A stretch of DNA of 64,000 nt. Origin: Diphasiastrum complanatum (lineage: Eukaryota > Streptophyta > Lycopodiopsida > Lycopodiales > Lycopodiaceae). Under the pieces are notes generated by a model that was not told the origin of the DNA, did not search any database, and saw only the letters and a list, made by a program, of their open reading frames with translations. Both the position numbers and the translations under genes were made by a program. Positions 60,690 to 64,000 of this stretch are shown here, piece after piece (position 1 is the stretch's first letter; each line of letters begins with the position of its first letter). Location of the stretch: assembly GCA_029204225.1 (NCBI GenBank), contig CM055111.1, positions 9,867,000-9,930,999 on the forward strand, in the 5' to 3' direction.

Positions 60690-61726
60690 ATGATGAGTGT
60701 CGTTCACTACACCTTCGTGTTACACATGCACTTACACATGATCCACTTATTCTCTCCACTATTCATCGATCTCTCCATCGTACACTCCGCCGCAAAAAGT
60801 GCGCCTACGAAGAACAAAAAGGGAGAAACCTCGTTGCTTCCCTATTTAGTTCCTCTATTGGCGCCTTTTGGCATGCATTTATCCCTCGTGCTCCATCCCC
60901 TCTTCTTGACGACCTACATGTTTGGTCCACCTACGCTACCTCACTCTACACCATACCTTCCATCTCCCCCCGTCCCAATGAATTCACCTTCTTCACCTCT
61001 GAAATGGTCACTGAAGAATGAAGACCCACAACACTAGAGACATAGAAGACCTTGAATCAGAACTTCTGATCCATGCTGCAGATTTACTCACCCACTCTAT
61101 CCACTCTGCTTAATCATGTTGTCTTCTCGGGCTTCCCCCACTCCTGGTGTACTAATATCATCCATCCCATCCACAAAAATGGTGACCCCATGAATCCTGG
61201 TAACTATCGTACTATCATGATTGGCCATGTCATAGCGAACCTTTATGGTACTCTACTTCAGTCAGCGATCATCCATCCCATCCACAAAAATGGTGACCCC
61301 ATGAATCCTGGTAACTACCGTACTATCATGATTGGCCATGTCATAGCAAACCTTTATGGTACTCTACTTCAGTCAGCGATCATCCATCCCATCCACAAAA
61401 ATGGTGACCGCATGAATCCTGATAACTACCGTACTATCATGATTGGCCATGTCATAGCGAACCTTTATGGTACTCTACTTTAGTCAGCGATCAGCTCTGA
61501 GGCTGAGACCAGGAGACTACATGCATTGGGCCAGGCTGGCTTTCGTGCTCACCATTCTACTAGAGATCATGTCTTCACTCTTCGAGCTATCATAGAGGAG
61601 GCCATGCATAGGAGACAGAGGGTTTACTGTTGCTTTGTTGACTTTAGGAAAGCCTTTGATTCTGTTCCACGCTTTCTTCTCATCCACGACTATGTGATCT
61701 TGGCTTCTCTACTGACACAGTCCTAG
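60690..61726 (+). pseudogene. LINE C: partial reverse transcriptase with internal triplication
   Basis: 60690-61020 matches the pre-RT region of LINE A when read across frames (SLFSSSIGAFW, HVWSTYATSLYT, NEFTFFTSEMV). The RT part reads NHVVFSGFPHSWCTNIIHP, then the block IHKNGDPMNPGNYRTIMIG three times, then LGQAGFRAHHSTRDHVFTLR and VYCCFVDFRKAFDSVPR. A CAG to TAG change ends the third repeat near 61481. It stops before the catalytic YADD. It joins Gypsy 2 directly, with no 3' LINE end or tail seen. Confidence 0.82.
61157..61489 (+). repeat. three tandem 111-bp units inside the LINE C reverse transcriptase
   Basis: Units start at 61157, 61268 and 61379, each beginning ATCATCCATCCCATCC. They are nearly identical (a handful of substitutions) and exactly 111 bp, so the reading frame is kept through all three copies. 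The equivalent block is single in LINE A (HPILKAGDPMNVDNYRTLMI). Confidence 0.95.
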
Positions 61727-62601
61727 TTGTGATGGCACTTTATGAGCGAGTTCTTTATCTCATCCCTCTACTAAGACTCATCCCGCTACTAAGGGCTTCA
61801 CCTTTCTTCTCCTTCATGCAGAAACAGTGGCGCATCTTCATGGCCCTTCTCCACTTTGAAAGCTGGTACTGCCATAACGCATTGTTCTACCTTTTGGACA
61901 TTATCATATGCTAATTGTAACATCTACTGCATATCTTGCAAGAGAATAGTTACATAATATATCTTGCATATCTTGGAAGAAATTAGCCACGTTTGGAAGT
62001 TGATTCCCTTTATTTGTATAGTGATAGGATCAATGCATAAGTATAACGGAATTGTGGGGGAGGATAAGCTTTTTTTAGACAAGCTTTCTTTTTGTTTGGA
62101 GCGAGCTCCTCATTCAATTGGGGCCACCCCTTTGTTTGGTGCTGCAAAAGCTTACACCTTCATGATCCTTCATGGGAATCTATTGCGCTATCACACAGTA
62201 CCCTTCAACATATAAAGTCTTTGCTCCTCCACGTGCAATCACTACCATCTGCCACAATTTAATCTTAAAGGACGGCAAAGGATCTTCTTCAATGTACTTT
62301 AAAAAAGCTGAAACTTCAACACTGGGAAAGACTATAAGAAACAATGAATCACGTGGGCTGAGATTTGAACAAAGAAAGGCCTTGATCTAATCCTCACTTT
62401 CAATGTAAGGAGGCTACATCTCTTTCCTCTCACATGGCAGACCACAACGGCTCCTAATTGTTAGGGGGTGGTTTGTCTCCTATGATGAGGCACTGACTCC
62501 TTAGCCACACTTCGGCTTCTACAGGACTTTTGCTATGGGGTTTGCTCAAAAATGGAACCAACAAATCCATCGACAAACCAGTAACCAGCAATTGAGGCTA
62601 A

Positions 62602-62603
<2 letters not shown>
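61727..62603. other. spacer, nothing recognised
   Basis: Short open frames only. No element or exon recognised. Confidence 0.35.
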
Positions 62604-62638
<35 letters not shown>

Positions 62639-62770
62639 AGTGACGTCTTTTCCATGCCAAAGGGCGTATAAGACTAGTAAATGTACATGTCAAGTATGTG
62701 GTATCAATGGAAGCGTATGGAACGTCTCCGAAACAATAATGAAAGAAAAAACAATCGTCATGACATAGAA
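62604..62770 (-). mobile_element. short retroposon (SINE-like), copy C
   Basis: The reverse complement has 'ttcggagacgtt', 'catacgcttcc', 'catacttgacatgta', 'ctttggcatggaaaagacgt' and then a (TC)n tail (GA-rich on plus, 62604-62634). Same order as copies A and B but with a shorter A-rich word before the tail. Confidence 0.72.
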
Positions 62771-63133
62771 ATCCCTCACTCCACCCATAACAAAATATTA
62801 CCATTTTTGGAGGTCCAAACTTCTCCCATGTTCCCATACCCTCGAACCTATGGGTCCACAACCCCTCTACTAGAGGCTTTGACCTTCGTCAAGAATTTGG
62901 CCAGCCCTTATTGAAAGTGTTATATCTAAAATTTTGAAGCCATTAGGTATTGAAAAACAAGTGGTTTGTATCCATTTTGCAACGTTACTTTCATGTGACT
63001 ACATTGGTGAGGAGCTCTACTAAATACAATTATTTCCAACAAGCGGCTTCTTATAAAAAAGAATGTTGTTTCTTGATCAAAGAGCCAACTCAATGATTCC
63101 TTCATTGTTTTGAAGGATCGTTGACATCATTGA
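62771..63133. other. spacer left of Gypsy 3
   Basis: No feature recognised. Confidence 0.35.
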
Positions 63134-63598
63134 AGTTATGATCAAAATCTCAGGTGTTGAATCAATGAAGCATAAAAGACAGCAATAGACTAAAGTCCTA
63201 CAAGCAATAGACAAGACAATAGGTTCTCCCACGAAGAGCCCAAGCAATACCAATCAATAATCTGAAAAATGAGTGTACAAATGCCCCTATAAATACCCTA
63301 CCAATGAACCCTAAAATAGGAATTCAAAAGTAAAAGGAGGCAAAATGTGGAGGGAAAATAGTGCGCCCTCCTACGGGCCCCCACTCCACATATAACCATA
63401 TAATAAGGGCCCAAGGCCAGTCAATGTCATAAAAAAGGACCCAGTGCGGGTCATAAGCATATAAAAAGCCTCTGGGGCCTGTACATGACTAATATAAAAT
63501 GCGTAACCAGAAATATACATAACCAACAGTAAATGTAAAGAGGCCTGCGGAATATATGCAGAGTAGCCCAGTAGGCCTGTATCCTGTAGTCCGTAACT
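63134..63598 (-). mobile_element. 3' LTR of Gypsy 3
   Basis: 465 bp, with reverse-complement ends AGTTACGGAC...GATCATAACT. It shares 'atagtgcgccctcc', 'gggcccaaggcc' and the polypurine tract (CAGGGAG next to the LTR) with Gypsy 1 and 2 but is otherwise diverged, so it is a sister family. The 5' LTR is outside the window. Confidence 0.8.
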
Positions 63599-63674
63599 CT
63601 CCCTGGCTATAAAGAACATTGCCCCCAATGTAGGCAAAATAAGATAAGAACCAGTGCTAGAGAAAAATACTGCA

Positions 63675-64000
63675 TCAAGATATCCCATCTGAGAAAGGAA
63701 CATCAAGAGAAGCCGGAGCATCCCGAGAAGCAATGGTAGCTGCAAGTGACCGAGCCTGATCAGCCAGGATAGGGGTATGATAAAAAACATCAATGGGCTC
63801 CCAAGTAGCCTCCTCAATAGGACGACCATCCCACTGGACCAAAAACTGAACCTGCCGATGGCGACGACTATGCAATAAGCGCACCTGTAAAATAGCAGCT
63901 GGCAGGAATGGAAAAAGCTCTGAATCTGTAGGAAATGAGGAATCTCGAGGAGCATCATCCTCAATAGCAGCACGTAATAAACTGACATGAAAGATATCAC
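63675..64000 (-). pseudogene. Gypsy 3 polyprotein, C-terminal end with chromodomain (runs off window)
   Basis: Reads VQFLVQWDGRPIEEATWEPI, the chromodomain, then a short tail ADQARSLAATIASRD to a stop at 63675. Upstream to the window edge the integrase C-terminal sequence continues in the same style as Gypsy 1 and 2. The visible part is uninterrupted; completeness is unknown. Confidence 0.8.

Overview
The window looks like nuclear DNA of a large-genome land plant, most likely a seed plant and plausibly a gymnosperm. The evidence is plant-type host genes broken up by very long introns, AT-rich spacer, long TC/GA/GT microsatellites, and a dense layering of Copia, Ty3/Gypsy, LINE, hAT and CACTA-like transposon remains. 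No bacterial, organellar, rRNA, tRNA or CRISPR feature was found. The species call is inference.

Two host genes can be read, both on the minus strand and both running off the window. (1) A CLT-type (chloroquine-resistance-transporter-like) plastid thiol transporter: exon 1 at 26918-27447 and exon 2 at 6321-6466 join in frame across an intron of 20,451 bp. Later exons must lie left of position 1. (2) The C-terminal half of an F-box/WD40-type protein: four exons (50277-50366, 41571-41716, 38417-38504, 37776-38259) join in frame at GT/AG sites and end at a stop codon. Its 8.56 kb intron holds a complete 6.17 kb Gypsy insertion.

Layout from left to right. 1-2.2 kb: C-terminal half of a spliced hAT transposase pseudogene (+). 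3.85-4.96 kb: decayed Copia reverse transcriptase (-). 6.3-26.9 kb: CLT intron 1, holding a nearly full-length Copia (7.998-12.6 kb, +), LINE A (12.8-15.2 kb), an inverted pair of LTR-like fragments around Gypsy remains (16.9-20.4 kb), LINE B (20.6-22.4 kb), a Gypsy 3' LTR (22.8 kb) and a 527 bp hAT-type MITE with a perfect 8-bp target duplication (25.2 kb). 28-33.4 kb: CLT upstream region with tandem repeats, then a CACTA-like transposase remnant with its own repeats. 33.2 kb: first copy of a short retroposon whose 3' tail matches LINE B; other copies are at 48.8 and 62.6 kb. 37.8-50.4 kb: F-box/WD40 gene with nested retroelements. 51.2-52.4 kb: Copia gag/protease/integrase fragment. 52.8-53.8 kb: N-terminal half of a hAT transposase (BED finger). 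54.7-60.7 kb: second Gypsy lacking its 5' LTR. 60.7-61.7 kb: LINE C, whose reverse transcriptase carries an in-frame 37-codon triplication. 63.1-64 kb: 3' end of a third Gypsy.

The three Gypsy elements are related chromodomain-bearing chromoviruses in the same orientation, with unusual LTR ends (AG...CT, not TG...CA). Every retroelement reading frame examined carries stops or frameshifts, so none looks autonomous. The most useful signals are the two giant-intron host genes with exact splice phases, the LINE/short-retroposon tail sharing, the non-canonical LTR ends and the reverse transcriptase triplication. I saw no clearly new multi-gene system.
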